Origin: BP-133 sp040756995
GTDB taxonomy: Bacteria; Actinomycetota; Acidimicrobiia; IMCC26256; BP-133
NCBI GenBank assembly: GCA_040756995.1
Contig: JBFLYK010000010.1
Coordinates: 94,440-158,439, forward strand
Direction: 5' to 3'
Length of the DNA stretch: 64,000 nucleotides
A program made the position numbers and the translations under genes. The notes under the pieces are model-generated. The model searched no databases. It had not been told where the DNA came from and saw only the letters and a program-made list of their open reading frames with translations. Shown in pieces: positions 41,417 through 53,744 of this stretch (positions are counted from its first letter, which is position 1; each line of letters starts with the position of its first letter).

Positions 41417-41471
41417 CCCATCTTGGCGGCTTCGCCGCCCCGGACGGGGCCCCAACCCCGTCCTCCTCCGG
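41417..41471. repeat. Dispersed GC-rich hairpin repeat, copy 1
   Basis: This is an intergenic palindromic sequence with GGCGGCTTCGCCGCC (hairpin) followed by GGGGCCCCAACCCCG. A closely similar copy is at 61639-61690. The assembly gap starts 22 bases downstream, as expected for a multi-copy repeat. Confidence 0.7.
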
Positions 41472-41492
41472 AGCGTGGGGCGCCTGCCCCAC

Positions 41493-41502
41493 NNNNNNNN
41501 NN
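41493..41502. other. Scaffold gap with flanking artefact
   Basis: Ten N bases are followed by an 11-base G run and an 18-base C run (41506-41532), which looks like an assembly or sequencing artefact. The true length of missing sequence is unknown, and it falls between the regulator and the SGNH hydrolase. Confidence 0.9.
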
Positions 41503-41539
41503 TCGGGGGGGGGGGCCCCCCCCCCCCCCCCCGGCCATA

Positions 41540-42277
41540 ATGCTGCTGGCTCGGCGAGGCGGCTCGGTGCTGGCGGCCGTGGTCGCCGGGGCGGTGGTCG
41601 TCCTGATGGTGGAGATCCAATTGGCCCGGTCGGGGAGCCGCCTGCCGGATCTGGAGCTCGTCCTCGACCGGTCGGGCACCGGGACGCGGCTGGTGTGGCT
41701 GGGCGACTCGACTGCGGCCGGTGTCGGCGCCTCGTCGTCAGCCGGCGCGCTGCCCTCCCGGGTGGCGGACGGGCTGGCGGCAGGCGACGCCCTCCCGGTG
41801 GCGGTGCTGGCGGTCTCCGGCGCCCGGGTGGCCGACGTGCTGGCCGACCAGGTCCCGAAGGTGGCGGGACTGCGGCCCGACGTCGTGCTGATCTCGGTCG
41901 GGGCGAACGACACAATCCACCTCACCGGACGGGGGGCGTTCCGCCACACCTACGAGAAGGTCGTGCGGGCCCTGCCGCCCGGCGTCCCCGTCGTGCTGCT
42001 CGGCGTGCCGGACATGGGCGCGATTCCCCGCTTCGCCCAGCCCCTGCGGGCGGTGGCCGGGTGGCGGGGCCGCAATCTCGACGCCGAAGTGCGCCGGGTG
42101 GCGGCGAACACTGGCGCCGTCTACGTCGACATCGCGGGGCCGACCGGCCCTCTCTTCCGCCGCCATCCCGACCGGTACTTCGCCGGCGACGACTTCCATC
42201 CGAGTGACGCCGGCTATGGCCTGTGGGCCGACGCAGTGCTCGAGGTTCTGCGGCAGGAGAGCCTTCCGCAGCGCTGA
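41540..42277 (+). CDS. SGNH/GDSL family hydrolase, membrane-anchored
   Basis: This is a 245-residue esterase or lipase-like enzyme. One N-terminal membrane segment (GGSVLAAVVAGAVVVLMVEI) precedes the SGNH core: block I VWLGDSTAAGVGAS (Ser nucleophile), block III ISVGANDTIHL (Asn) and block V FHPSDAGYGLWAD (Asp-His). All four catalytic-type residues are present. The ATG at 41540 lies just after the gap artefact, so the true 5' end and its promoter are uncertain. It probably acts outside the cell on acyl or acetyl esters. Confidence 0.8.
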   Translation: MLLARRGGSVLAAVVAGAVVVLMVEIQLARSGSRLPDLELVLDRSGTGTRLVWLGDSTAAGVGASSSAGALPSRVADGLAAGDALPVAVLAVSGARVADVLADQVPKVAGLRPDVVLISVGANDTIHLTGRGAFRHTYEKVVRALPPGVPVVLLGVPDMGAIPRFAQPLRAVAGWRGRNLDAEVRRVAANTGAVYVDIAGPTGPLFRRHPDRYFAGDDFHPSDAGYGLWADAVLEVLRQESLPQR

Positions 42278-42308
42278 TTCGGACAATCGGCAGAGCCGGC
42301 TTGCCTTA

Positions 42309-42324
42309 GCGAACACATGTTCGA
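42309..42324. promoter_or_regulatory. LexA (SOS) box of the mutasome operon
   Basis: GCGAACACATGTTCGA fits the actinobacterial LexA consensus, with the palindromic core CGAAC-N4-GTTCG at 42310-42323. It lies 13 bases upstream of the imuA' start, so LexA bound here would block transcription until DNA damage. Confidence 0.85.
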
Positions 42325-42336
42325 TACGTTGGCGGG

Positions 42337-43077
42337 GTGGCCCTCGTCGAACCTCTGTTCGAGGATACCCCTGTCGACCTTCCGTCAGCCCGCCCGCCTA
42401 CCTTGGCGGCTCACGCCGCCATTGTCAGAGGGACACCCCCTGTCCCCCGGGCTGCGCTGGCGGAAGTCGCGGCCCGGGTCCGGCCGGTGGTGCTGGCCGG
42501 GGAGCGCCGCTTGGCTGTATCCGGGCCGCTGGGTGAGATCCTCCCGGGCGGGGGGCTCCAGCGGGGGTCCGTGGTGCGGATCGAAGGGGCGCCGGGGTCG
42601 GGGGCGACGTCGCTGGTGCTCTCGCTGCTGGCCGCGGCCACCGCGGCGGGGGAGTGGGCCGCCATGGTCGACGGTGACGGGGTACTCGGCGGGCTGGCCG
42701 CCGCCGAAGCGGGCGTGGCGCTGGAACGGCTGGCGGTGGTGCGGGCCGTGCCGGCCGCCCTCTTCGGCCGGGTGATCGCCACCCTGCTCGACGGCGTGAC
42801 CGTGGTGGGAGCGACGATTCCGCGAGGGTTCCGGCTGGGCGACGCCCGGCGACTCGAGGCCCGGGCCCGGGAGCGCTCCGCCGTCCTCGTGGCCGCCGGC
42901 TCGTGGCCCGGCGAAGCGGCGCTGCGCCTGCGGGCCGAGCACTCGTCCTGGAGCGGCCTCGCCCGCGGCGAAGGCCTCGTCGCCGACCGCGTGCTGCGCG
43001 TCGTGGTGAGCGGCCGGGGCGCCGCCGGCCGGGAACGGATGGCGGAGCTGGTGACCGGCACCCGCTCCGCCGCCTGA
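42337..43077 (+). CDS. imuA': ImuA'-like RecA-fold mutasome protein
   Basis: This is a 246-residue RecA-like protein that in mycobacteria joins ImuB and DnaE2 in damage-induced mutagenesis. The core starts GEILPGGGLQRGSVVRIEGA. The P-loop is degenerate, GAPGSGATS, with Ala where Lys is required, and the second strand VAMVDGDG-like has AAMVDGDGVLGG. ATP hydrolysis is therefore doubtful. GTG at 42337 sits 13 bases after the LexA box. imuB and dnaE2 follow in one operon with 22- and 8-base gaps. Confidence 0.8.
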   Translation: MALVEPLFEDTPVDLPSARPPTLAAHAAIVRGTPPVPRAALAEVAARVRPVVLAGERRLAVSGPLGEILPGGGLQRGSVVRIEGAPGSGATSLVLSLLAAATAAGEWAAMVDGDGVLGGLAAAEAGVALERLAVVRAVPAALFGRVIATLLDGVTVVGATIPRGFRLGDARRLEARARERSAVLVAAGSWPGEAALRLRAEHSSWSGLARGEGLVADRVLRVVVSGRGAAGRERMAELVTGTRSAA

Positions 43078-43099
43078 GGAGCAACCCGGGGGTGCCGGC

Positions 43100-44875
43100 A
43101 TGAAGGCGGAGCGGATGCTTTGTCTGTGGTGTCCGGACTGGCCGGTGGTGGCGGCGCGACGGGCCGATCCGGCCCTGGAGGGCGTGCCGGTCGTCGTGCT
43201 GGACCGGGGGTTCGTGCTGGCCGCCTCGGTCGAAGCCCGGGCCGAGGGGGTACGGCGGGGGCTGCGCCGGCGGGAAGCTGAGGTCCGCTGTCCGGGGCTG
43301 GTCCTCCGGCCGGTCGATCCCGGCGGCGAGGCCCGCGCCTTCGAGGCCCTGAGCCGGGCGGTCGAGGTGCTGGCTCCTCGCCTGACTCTCGACCGGCCGG
43401 GCCTGCTGTTCGTCCCGACCCGGGGCCCGTCCCGCTACTTCGGCGGCGACGAAGCCTTCGCCACCCGCGTCCTCACCGAGGTGATCGGTGTGGCCGCTCA
43501 GGTCGGCGTGGCGGACGGGAGCTTCGCCGCCCGGTTGGCGGCTCGGCGGGCCTTGCCGGGCAAGGCGTTTGTCGTGCCGGTGGGGGAGAGCGCCGCCTTT
43601 CTGGCGCCGTGGCCGGTGCGGACGCTCGAGGACGACGATCTCGCCTCCCTGTTGGTCCGCCTGGGGCTTCCGACGCTGGGCGACTTCGCCGGGTTGCCGC
43701 CGGCTTCGGTCCTGGCCCGGTTCGGGACGGCGGGGCTCGGCGCCCACCGGCGGGCCCGGGGGGAGGACGAGCACCCGCCGGCGCTGCGGGTCCCGCCTCC
43801 GGAGTTGGAGCTCCATCACGAGTTCGATCCGCCGGTGTCCCGGGTCGACACGGCGGTGTTCGCCGGGCGGGCGCTGGCCGACCGGCTCCTCGAGGAATTG
43901 GCGGCCGACGGTTTGATCTGCACCCAGGTGCGGGTCGAGGCGGAGACCGAGCACGGCGAACGCCTGGCCCGCACCTGGCGCCTCTCCGCCGGCGCCGGTG
44001 GCACCGGCCGAAGCGGCGCCGGGGGAGGCCGGGGCGGCGGATCGTGGAGCGGCGGCGCCGGATCTTCCCCCGGATCGGCGATCCTGGCCGAGCGGGTGCG
44101 GGGGCAGCTCGAGGCGTGGGTCAGCCAGGACGAGGGGCCCGGCCGGGCCGACTCCGGCCGCAGCGCCGACGACGACCTCGTCACCAGCGGGCTCACCCTC
44201 CTGCGGCTGGTGCCCGAAGAGGTCGTCGTGGCCGGGCGCAGCCAGCTCGGCCTCTGGGGCGGCGACCGGGCCGCCGCCGAACGGGCCAGCCGGGCGCTGG
44301 CCCGTCTGCAGTCGCTGCTGGGCCCGGAGGCGGTCACCACTCCCGTCCTCCAGGGCGGCCGCACCCCCGACGAGCGGATCGCCTGGGTCCCCTGGGGCGA
44401 GGACCCGCCCGCCCCCTCCGACCACTGCCGCCCGCCCGCCGCCCCTCAACGCCTGGAGAGTCATGGGGGCAGGAGCCTGGCAACTGTCCCCCCGTCGGCG
44501 GCGGGGGAACGCAGCCGGGAGGCGGCGGGGGACCGCAGCCGGGAGGCGGCGTGGCCGGGGGCCATTCCGGCGCCGGCGCCGGCGATCGTCTACCGGCCGG
44601 CCCGGCCGGCGGAGCTGCTCGACGCCGGCGGACGGCCGGTGACCGTGTCGGGCCGGGGGGAGGCGTCGGCTGCGCCGGAGCGGCTCAACAGCCCGGCGCT
44701 GCCCCGGGGCGGCGGCCCGATCGAGGCCTGGGCCGGCCCCTGGCTCCAGGACCTCCGCTGGTGGGACCCGCCGGCCCGCCGTCGTCGCGCCCTGTGGCAG
44801 ATCGTCGCCGCCGGAGTGGCCTGTCTCGTCTCCGTCGAAGGCGGCGAAGCCCACCTCGAGGCGATCTATGACTGA
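43100..44875 (+). CDS. imuB: ImuB, catalytically inactive Y-family polymerase-like protein
   Basis: This is a 591-residue Y-family homologue that links the beta clamp to DnaE2. The N-terminus LCLWCPDWPVVAARRADPAL replaces the DxDxFF motif of active Y polymerases. The second acidic motif is also missing (LLFVPTRGPSRYFGGDEAFA), as in other ImuB proteins. The thumb/little-finger region extends to about residue 350, followed by a Gly-rich linker and a long C-terminal region with the usual LRLVPEEVV and IEAWAGPWLQDLRWWDP. It is SOS-controlled through the upstream LexA box. Confidence 0.88.
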   Translation: MKAERMLCLWCPDWPVVAARRADPALEGVPVVVLDRGFVLAASVEARAEGVRRGLRRREAEVRCPGLVLRPVDPGGEARAFEALSRAVEVLAPRLTLDRPGLLFVPTRGPSRYFGGDEAFATRVLTEVIGVAAQVGVADGSFAARLAARRALPGKAFVVPVGESAAFLAPWPVRTLEDDDLASLLVRLGLPTLGDFAGLPPASVLARFGTAGLGAHRRARGEDEHPPALRVPPPELELHHEFDPPVSRVDTAVFAGRALADRLLEELAADGLICTQVRVEAETEHGERLARTWRLSAGAGGTGRSGAGGGRGGGSWSGGAGSSPGSAILAERVRGQLEAWVSQDEGPGRADSGRSADDDLVTSGLTLLRLVPEEVVVAGRSQLGLWGGDRAAAERASRALARLQSLLGPEAVTTPVLQGGRTPDERIAWVPWGEDPPAPSDHCRPPAAPQRLESHGGRSLATVPPSAAGERSREAAGDRSREAAWPGAIPAPAPAIVYRPARPAELLDAGGRPVTVSGRGEASAAPERLNSPALPRGGGPIEAWAGPWLQDLRWWDPPARRRRALWQIVAAGVACLVSVEGGEAHLEAIYD

Positions 44876-44883
44876 GGAAGACC

Positions 44884-48246
<3,363 letters not shown>

Positions 48247-48268
48247 GCCCGTCGGCCAGGGGACGCGC

Positions 48269-50308
48269 TCAGCGCTTGGCCGCCACCGAGACGATCGGCT
48301 GGACCGGTGCCGAGCCGCCGAGCGATCCCGAGAACGGCAGGTTCGAGAAGTTGAAGGCGCCGCCGTCGGTGGCGACCATCAGGTAGCCGTTGCCGAACGG
48401 GACCATGCCGGTGACCGGGGCGTTGAGCCGGATCCCGCCGGTCGAACCCCGGAACGGCGCATCGAAGGCGAACACGCCGCCGTCCGACGCCACCAGCCAG
48501 TAGCCCGCCCCGTCCGGATCGGGCACCAGGGATTGCACCGGAGCGTTGAGGCGGGTGCCGCCCATCGAACCGGCGAAGCGGGCGTCGCCGAAGGCGAAGA
48601 TGCCGCCGTCCGACGCCACCATGTAGTAGCCATTGCCGCTCGGTGTGGGGATCGAGTCGAGCACCGGGCCGTTCAGCCGCACGGCCCGGAGATCGCCGAA
48701 CCAGCGGGCGTCGCCGAAGGGGAACACCCGGCCCAGAGTGGAGAAGAGCCAGTAGCCGTTGCCGCTCGGGGTCGTCGAGATGCTCGTCACCTGTTCGCCG
48801 GGGGCGAGGGCGCCGGGCCCGACGCCGCCCAGGTAGCCGGCGTTGCCGTAGCCGTAGACGTTGCCGGCGGCGTCGACGATCCAGTAGCCGGCGTTCGAGG
48901 GCGTCGGTTCGAGGTCGACCGCCGTCTGGCCGGCGGCCAGCGACCGCCGGGCGCTGCCCAGGAACTGCGCTCCGCCGAAGCTGTAGACCCGGCCGTCGCT
49001 GGCCACCATCCAGTAGCCGGAAGCCGAAGACGCCGTCGTGAATCCCGTTTCCTCCAGGGCGGCCCGGGCGTTGACCCGGCCGACCCCCGTGAGGCTGTCG
49101 AAGCCCGGCGCTCCCAGGTCGTCGGCGGAGTCCAGCAGTCGGGCGACGATGCTCTCCTGCGTGGCGTTCGGGTCGGCGGCCCGGAGGAGGAAGGCGACGG
49201 CCGCGACCAATGGCGACGAGAACGACGTTCCCGAGCCCTGCCCGTAGGCGCTGGTGCGGGTCGTCGTGGTGATCGAGACGCCGGGAGCCACGAGGCTGAT
49301 CCAGTTGCCCCGGGTGGAGAACTCCGCCAGGTTGCCGTTGGTGTCGACGGCGCCCACCGCCACCACGCCCTCGCAGGCCGCCGGGTAGTGCGGCTCGGTC
49401 TTGCCGTCGTTGCCGGCGGCGGCGACGACCACGACGTCGTTGGTCGTGGCGTAGTCCACCGCCTCCTGGAGGATGGTGCTGGCCCCGGGGCCGCCGAGGG
49501 AGAGGTTGATGACGTCGGCGCCGTGGTCCACGGCGTAGCGGATGCCGGCGGCGATGTTCTCGTCGTTGGCCGCCCCCCGGCTGTCGAGCACCTTGATCGG
49601 CATGATCCTGCCCTGCCAGACCGCGCCGGCGACGCCGATGCCGTTGTTGGTGGCGGCGCCGGCGATCCCGGCCACCATCGTGCCGTGGCCGAAGTCGTCC
49701 TCCGGGACCGGGTCCCGGTTGACGAAGTCGAATCCGGCCACGAGCCGGCCGGCGAAGTCGGGGTGGCTGAGCTGGACGCCGCTGTCGATGATGGCCAGCA
49801 CCATGGCGTCGTTGCCGGTCACCCGGTCCCAGGCCTCCGGTAGGCGGATGCTCTGCAGGTAGGAGGCCTGGCTGGGGGCGTAGCGGGGGTCGCTGGGGAC
49901 GGCGCCGGCGTAGCGGATCCGGTTCGGTTCGACCACGTCGACGACGGGCGAGGCGGCCAGGGCGGCCAGGACCTCGGCGGCGGGCTTGGAGCCGGTCGAG
50001 ACCTTCACGAAGCCGGACGGGTCAGAGGCCTCCTCGAGGGTGCCGCCGGCGGCGGCCACGGCCCGTTCGACCGCCTTGGAAGAAGCGGAGCCGTCGAAGC
50101 GGACGAGGAGACCGTCGGCCGGGCCGTCGACCGGCTCGCTGACCGGCTCACTGACCGGCTCAGCGGCGGCGGGCGCGGCGGCCCGGACCGGCGCGGGCAG
50201 GCCGAGCGCCAGGCCCGCCGCCACGACCGCCGCGATCAGCCCGGCCCGCGGCGGACGGCGCCGCGGGCGGGCCCGTCCTCCAACGACAGTCCGATTCCCC
50301 GCAAACAT
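48269..50308 (-). CDS. Secreted subtilisin-like serine protease with six C-terminal repeats
   Basis: This is a 679-residue extracellular S8 protease. A twin-Arg-rich n-region and GLIAAVVAAGLALGLPAPVR form the signal peptide. A SEPVSEPV repeat and an inhibitor-I9-like propeptide (GLLVRFDGSASSKAVERAVA) follow. The triad is Asp in AIIDSGVQLSHPD, His in FGHGTMVAGIAG and Ser in GSGTSFSSPLVAA. From about residue 425 there are six units of the GYWMVASDGRVYSFG type with a period near 40-44, the same domain as in the 12160-15645 protein. A surface-attachment role of the repeats is inferred. It is a single leftward gene. Confidence 0.88.
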   Translation of the reverse strand: MFAGNRTVVGGRARPRRRPPRAGLIAAVVAAGLALGLPAPVRAAAPAAAEPVSEPVSEPVDGPADGLLVRFDGSASSKAVERAVAAAGGTLEEASDPSGFVKVSTGSKPAAEVLAALAASPVVDVVEPNRIRYAGAVPSDPRYAPSQASYLQSIRLPEAWDRVTGNDAMVLAIIDSGVQLSHPDFAGRLVAGFDFVNRDPVPEDDFGHGTMVAGIAGAATNNGIGVAGAVWQGRIMPIKVLDSRGAANDENIAAGIRYAVDHGADVINLSLGGPGASTILQEAVDYATTNDVVVVAAAGNDGKTEPHYPAACEGVVAVGAVDTNGNLAEFSTRGNWISLVAPGVSITTTTRTSAYGQGSGTSFSSPLVAAVAFLLRAADPNATQESIVARLLDSADDLGAPGFDSLTGVGRVNARAALEETGFTTASSASGYWMVASDGRVYSFGGAQFLGSARRSLAAGQTAVDLEPTPSNAGYWIVDAAGNVYGYGNAGYLGGVGPGALAPGEQVTSISTTPSGNGYWLFSTLGRVFPFGDARWFGDLRAVRLNGPVLDSIPTPSGNGYYMVASDGGIFAFGDARFAGSMGGTRLNAPVQSLVPDPDGAGYWLVASDGGVFAFDAPFRGSTGGIRLNAPVTGMVPFGNGYLMVATDGGAFNFSNLPFSGSLGGSAPVQPIVSVAAKR

Positions 50309-50441
50309 GTCCGTTAGATCGGGCTGTCGGAGCGGCGCGCTGAAGACGTCGGACCTTGGAGTTTTCTGGGAATTGACAGGTCCGGGCGCCTTGTCCCAAT
50401 TGGCGCGCCGGACTAGTTCCCCGGCCGGAACGAAACGCTGT

Positions 50442-51077
50442 CTAAGCGGAGCCCGTGGCCAGCGCGGCGATCACGATGGAGGCGATCACCAGGTTGTAGG
50501 CCAGGTGCGAACGGGTCGACTCGGCCAGCGCCTCGTCCTCCGAGCCGGTGGCCCGCCAGGCCCGCAGGTAGGCCCAGGTGAAGTAGAACCCGCCCACCGA
50601 CAGGGCCAGGGCCACCCCGATGGGGATGCCGATGAGGGCGTGGACGAGCCCGAAGAGCACCGACCGGCGGGCGTTGGCCGCCCGGGTCCGGTTCTGGGCG
50701 CCCCGCCGGAAAACCCACTCCTCACCCTCGACGAGCAGCGGCAGGCCGATGAGGAGGAGAGTCATGAAGACGATCGGGACGATGGTCTCGAGCACGCCCG
50801 GGGTGGCGCTCTCCCGCCCGACCCCGACGGCCGGGTTGCCCTCACCGCCGATGGCCGTCCACCAGCCGAAGTCGAGGCCCGGCACGGCCAGCAGGGGAGT
50901 GGCCACCGCCAGCACCCCGCCCAGCACCGGAACCGCCCGGAGGAAGTGCCGTGGCCGGAGCCCGGCCACCAGCCGCCACACGTGGCTCCGGGACGAGAAC
51001 GTCTGCCGGGCGGCGTCGGCCAGCCGGAAGCCCACGAAGGCCAGGACGGCGACGGTCAGCAGATCGAGCGGGCTCAT
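50442..51077 (-). CDS. CPBP-family intramembrane protease-like protein
   Basis: This is a 211-residue protein with about six membrane helices. The motifs EGEEWVFRRG (EExxxR), FGLVHALIGIP (FxxxH) and SHLAYNLVIA (HxxxN) give the CPBP/ABI glutamic-protease site. Homologues process prenylated proteins in eukaryotes or give bacteriocin immunity; the bacterial substrate here is unknown. The gap 50309-50441 to the protease has no gene and holds TTGACA at about 50375, a possible -35 element. Confidence 0.75.
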   Translation of the reverse strand: MSPLDLLTVAVLAFVGFRLADAARQTFSSRSHVWRLVAGLRPRHFLRAVPVLGGVLAVATPLLAVPGLDFGWWTAIGGEGNPAVGVGRESATPGVLETIVPIVFMTLLLIGLPLLVEGEEWVFRRGAQNRTRAANARRSVLFGLVHALIGIPIGVALALSVGGFYFTWAYLRAWRATGSEDEALAESTRSHLAYNLVIASIVIAALATGSA

Positions 51078-51156
51078 CCGCGCCCCAGGCTAGGGGCAGG
51101 CGGCCAAACGGCGGTCGATGACCCGTTGGTATCCTGAAGTCAGCGCAAGGCTGGCT

Positions 51157-52407
51157 ATGGACGAACGACCACGAAATCTGAAGGCCATGCTGTCGGAGGC
51201 CAAGGACACCTCCGAGCTGATGGTCGACCTGGGGTACGCGGCGCTGTTCTTCGGCGACCCGGCGATGGCCGAAGAGGTCGTCGAGTTGGAGGAACGGCTC
51301 ACGGCGCTGCTCCACGAGATGCGGGCGGTGTGCGTCCTGGCCGGCCGTTCTCCCCGTGACGCCGACGAGCTGGCCGGCGTGCTGGGCATCGTGTCCGCCA
51401 TCGAACGCATGGGCAACGCCGCCGTCGACGTCGCCCGGATCGTCACCCACCACCTGGGGATCCCCAGTGCGCTGGTGGCCGACCTGGCCGCCGCCGAGGA
51501 GGTCTCCCACCGGGTGCGGGTCCGGGAGGACTCGGCCATGGCGCATCGGCGCCTGTCCGATCTGGAACTGCCCACCGAGGTGGGCATGAGGGTCGTGGCG
51601 CTGCGTCGGGGCAAGGACTGGACGATCGACCCCGACGGCGACGAGGTCCTGCTGCCCAACGACGTCCTCATCACCCGGGGTCCGGGCGGCGGCATCGCCG
51701 AGCTGCGGGCGCTGGCCGGCGCCCCCGAGTGGCGGACGGGCACGTTCGAGGAGGACACCGCCATCACCGACCTCGACCGGGCGATCGACGTGCTGGTGGA
51801 GATGAAGAACATCTCCGAGGTGGCCGTCGGCCTCGCCTACTCGGCGGTGCTGTTCAAGGATCAGGGGCTGGCCGCCGAGGTCAACCATCTCGAGGACCGG
51901 CTCGACGAGATGAAGGAGCGCCTCGAGGTCTGGGTGCTGCGCAGCGCGGCCGACACCCTCGACCCGTCGCCCCTGCGGGGGCTGTTGCACCTCGGCCAGT
52001 CCGCCGAGGAGATCGGCGACGCCGCTCAGGCCATGGTGTGGCTGGTGGAGCAAGGGGAGGAGATCCACCCGGTCCTGGCCTACGCCTTCGGGGAGAGCGA
52101 CGAGGTCATCGTCCGGGTCCCGGTGGCGCCGGGGGCGCCGCTTGACGGCAAGACGCTGGCCGAGGCCAACCTCGAGCTGGAGACCGGGTTCTACCTGCTG
52201 GCCGTCCGCCGAGGCGGGCGCTACATCTACCGGCCCCGGGGCCGGGTCCGGCTCGAGGCCGGCGACGCCCTCATCGCCAGCGGGCCCGACGAGGGCCACG
52301 CCGGGCTGGCCGAGCTGTGCGGTTTCCGCCTCGTCGACGACGAGGAGACCGGGGAGTGCGAGCTCGTCCCGGCCGGGAATGGGAGTCCAGCCGGGTACGT
52401 TGCGTAG
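51157..52407 (+). CDS. PhoU-domain and TrkA-C (RCK_C) regulatory protein
   Basis: This is a 416-residue soluble protein with a duplicated plan: a PhoU-like helical domain (LSEAKDTSELMVDLGYAALF, with GNAAVDVARIVTH), an RCK_C domain (LPTEVGMRVVALRRGKDW), then a second copy of each (MKNISEVAVGLAYSAVLF; LDGKTLAEANLELETGFYLL). Such proteins regulate potassium or other cation transporters, RCK_C binding a ligand such as a nucleotide. The ATG at 51157 is preferred over 51118 because the conserved sequence begins there. No channel gene lies beside it. mca follows 4 bases later. Confidence 0.8.
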   Translation: MDERPRNLKAMLSEAKDTSELMVDLGYAALFFGDPAMAEEVVELEERLTALLHEMRAVCVLAGRSPRDADELAGVLGIVSAIERMGNAAVDVARIVTHHLGIPSALVADLAAAEEVSHRVRVREDSAMAHRRLSDLELPTEVGMRVVALRRGKDWTIDPDGDEVLLPNDVLITRGPGGGIAELRALAGAPEWRTGTFEEDTAITDLDRAIDVLVEMKNISEVAVGLAYSAVLFKDQGLAAEVNHLEDRLDEMKERLEVWVLRSAADTLDPSPLRGLLHLGQSAEEIGDAAQAMVWLVEQGEEIHPVLAYAFGESDEVIVRVPVAPGAPLDGKTLAEANLELETGFYLLAVRRGGRYIYRPRGRVRLEAGDALIASGPDEGHAGLAELCGFRLVDDEETGECELVPAGNGSPAGYVA

Positions 52408-52410
52408 GCA

Positions 52411-53316
52411 ATGACCGACGACCGGCTTTGCCTGCTGCAGGTCCACGCGCACCCCGACGACGAGGCCTCCAAAGGGGCGGGGACGAACGCCCGCTACGCC
52501 GCCGAGGGCATCCACACCGTCCTCGTGACGTGCACCGACGGGGCCGAGGGCGACATCCTCAACCCGGCCGCCGACAGCCCCGAGGTCCGGGCCGACATCC
52601 GCTCGGTGCGGCTGCGGGAGCTCAACGAATCCATCCGGATCCTCGGCTACGGCGCCAGCCACATGCTCGGTTACCGCGATTCGGGCATGCCGGGCACCGC
52701 GGCCAACGAGCATCCCGAATCGTTCGCCCAGGCACCGCTCGACGAGGCCGTCGAGAGACTGGTCCGTGTCGTGCGGGCCGAACGGCCCCAGGTGATCATC
52801 ACCTATGGCGACGACCACCGCGGCTACCCCCACCCCGACCACATCCGCGCCCACGAGATCTCGGTGGCGGCCTTCGAGGCGGCCGGCGACCCGGAGCGCT
52901 TTCCCGACGCCGGCCCGCCGTTCCAGCCGCTGAAGCTGTACTACACCGGCTGGACCAGGGTCCGTCTCCAGGCGCTCCACGAGGCCTTCGTCGCCCGGGG
53001 CGAGGAGAGTCCCTACGCCGACTGGCTGGCCAAGTGGGACCCGGAGATGCCGGAACGGCCGATGACCACCCGCATCGACGTCGGGGACTACCTCGACCAG
53101 CGTCGGGCGGCGCTGTTGGCCCATCGCACCCAGGTCGACCCGGCCGGGTTCTGGATGCGCCTGCCCGAGGAGGTCGTGCGGGAGGTCTTCCCCTGGGAGG
53201 AGTACTACCTCGCCCGGTCGCTGGTCGACGCCGTCATTCCCGCCGGAGGCTACGAGGACGACCTCTTCTGCGGCCTGCGGACGGGTGCCTCGGCCCGTCG
53301 CCGTACCGCTGGGTAA
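52411..53316 (+). CDS. mca: Mycothiol S-conjugate amidase
   Basis: This is a zinc amidase of the LmbE/MshB family that cleaves mycothiol adducts to release mercapturic acids during detoxification. The zinc site is seen in VHAHPDDEASKGA and GYPHPDHIRAHEIS. The catalytic Asp lies in the HPDDE motif. Mca-type residues are GAEGDILNPA and the long C-terminal half with FYLARSLVD-like sequence. At 301 residues it resembles Mca more than MshB. It implies that the organism makes mycothiol. It lies 4 bases after the PhoU/RCK_C gene. Confidence 0.85.
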   Translation: MTDDRLCLLQVHAHPDDEASKGAGTNARYAAEGIHTVLVTCTDGAEGDILNPAADSPEVRADIRSVRLRELNESIRILGYGASHMLGYRDSGMPGTAANEHPESFAQAPLDEAVERLVRVVRAERPQVIITYGDDHRGYPHPDHIRAHEISVAAFEAAGDPERFPDAGPPFQPLKLYYTGWTRVRLQALHEAFVARGEESPYADWLAKWDPEMPERPMTTRIDVGDYLDQRRAALLAHRTQVDPAGFWMRLPEEVVREVFPWEEYYLARSLVDAVIPAGGYEDDLFCGLRTGASARRRTAG

Positions 53317-53357
53317 ACTGCGCCACCCCGTCCCTCCGAGACTCCGAGGTGAGCCCG

Positions 53358-53744
53358 ATGGCGAAGTACCTGTCCCAGGAATGGTTGGACGAGTCCCGCA
53401 AGCTGGCCGAGGACCAGCCCGTCCGCCCGGGGGCGACGGCCAAGATGCAGTACGTCGTGACCGGGGGCCCCGACGGCGACGTGAAGTACTACTGGGTGCT
53501 GGAGGACGGGAAGCTCCTCGAGTCGCAGCTCGGCGAGATCGCCGATGGCGACTTCACCCTCACGATGAGCTACGAGGACGCCAAGAAGGTGCAGCAGGGC
53601 GAGCTCGACCCCAACGCCGCCTTCATGCAGGGGCGGATGAAGGTCAGCGGCAACATGGCCAAGCTCATGTCGCTCCTGCCCCTCACCAACTCGCCGGAGT
53701 ACCGGGCGCTCCAGGAGCAGATCCGGGAGATCACGGAGTACTAA
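53358..53744 (+). CDS. SCP2 sterol-transfer family protein
   Basis: This is a 128-residue SCP2-type lipid carrier. The pattern YVVTGGPDGDVKYYWVLEDG, DFTLTMSYEDAKKVQQGELD, AAFMQGRMKVSGNMAKLMSL is diagnostic. It binds hydrophobic ligands such as fatty acyl chains; partners are unknown. The ATG at 53358 is chosen, with GTG 53350 a possible extra start. Its stop overlaps the stop of the convergent deacetylase. Confidence 0.85.
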   Translation: MAKYLSQEWLDESRKLAEDQPVRPGATAKMQYVVTGGPDGDVKYYWVLEDGKLLESQLGEIADGDFTLTMSYEDAKKVQQGELDPNAAFMQGRMKVSGNMAKLMSLLPLTNSPEYRALQEQIREITEY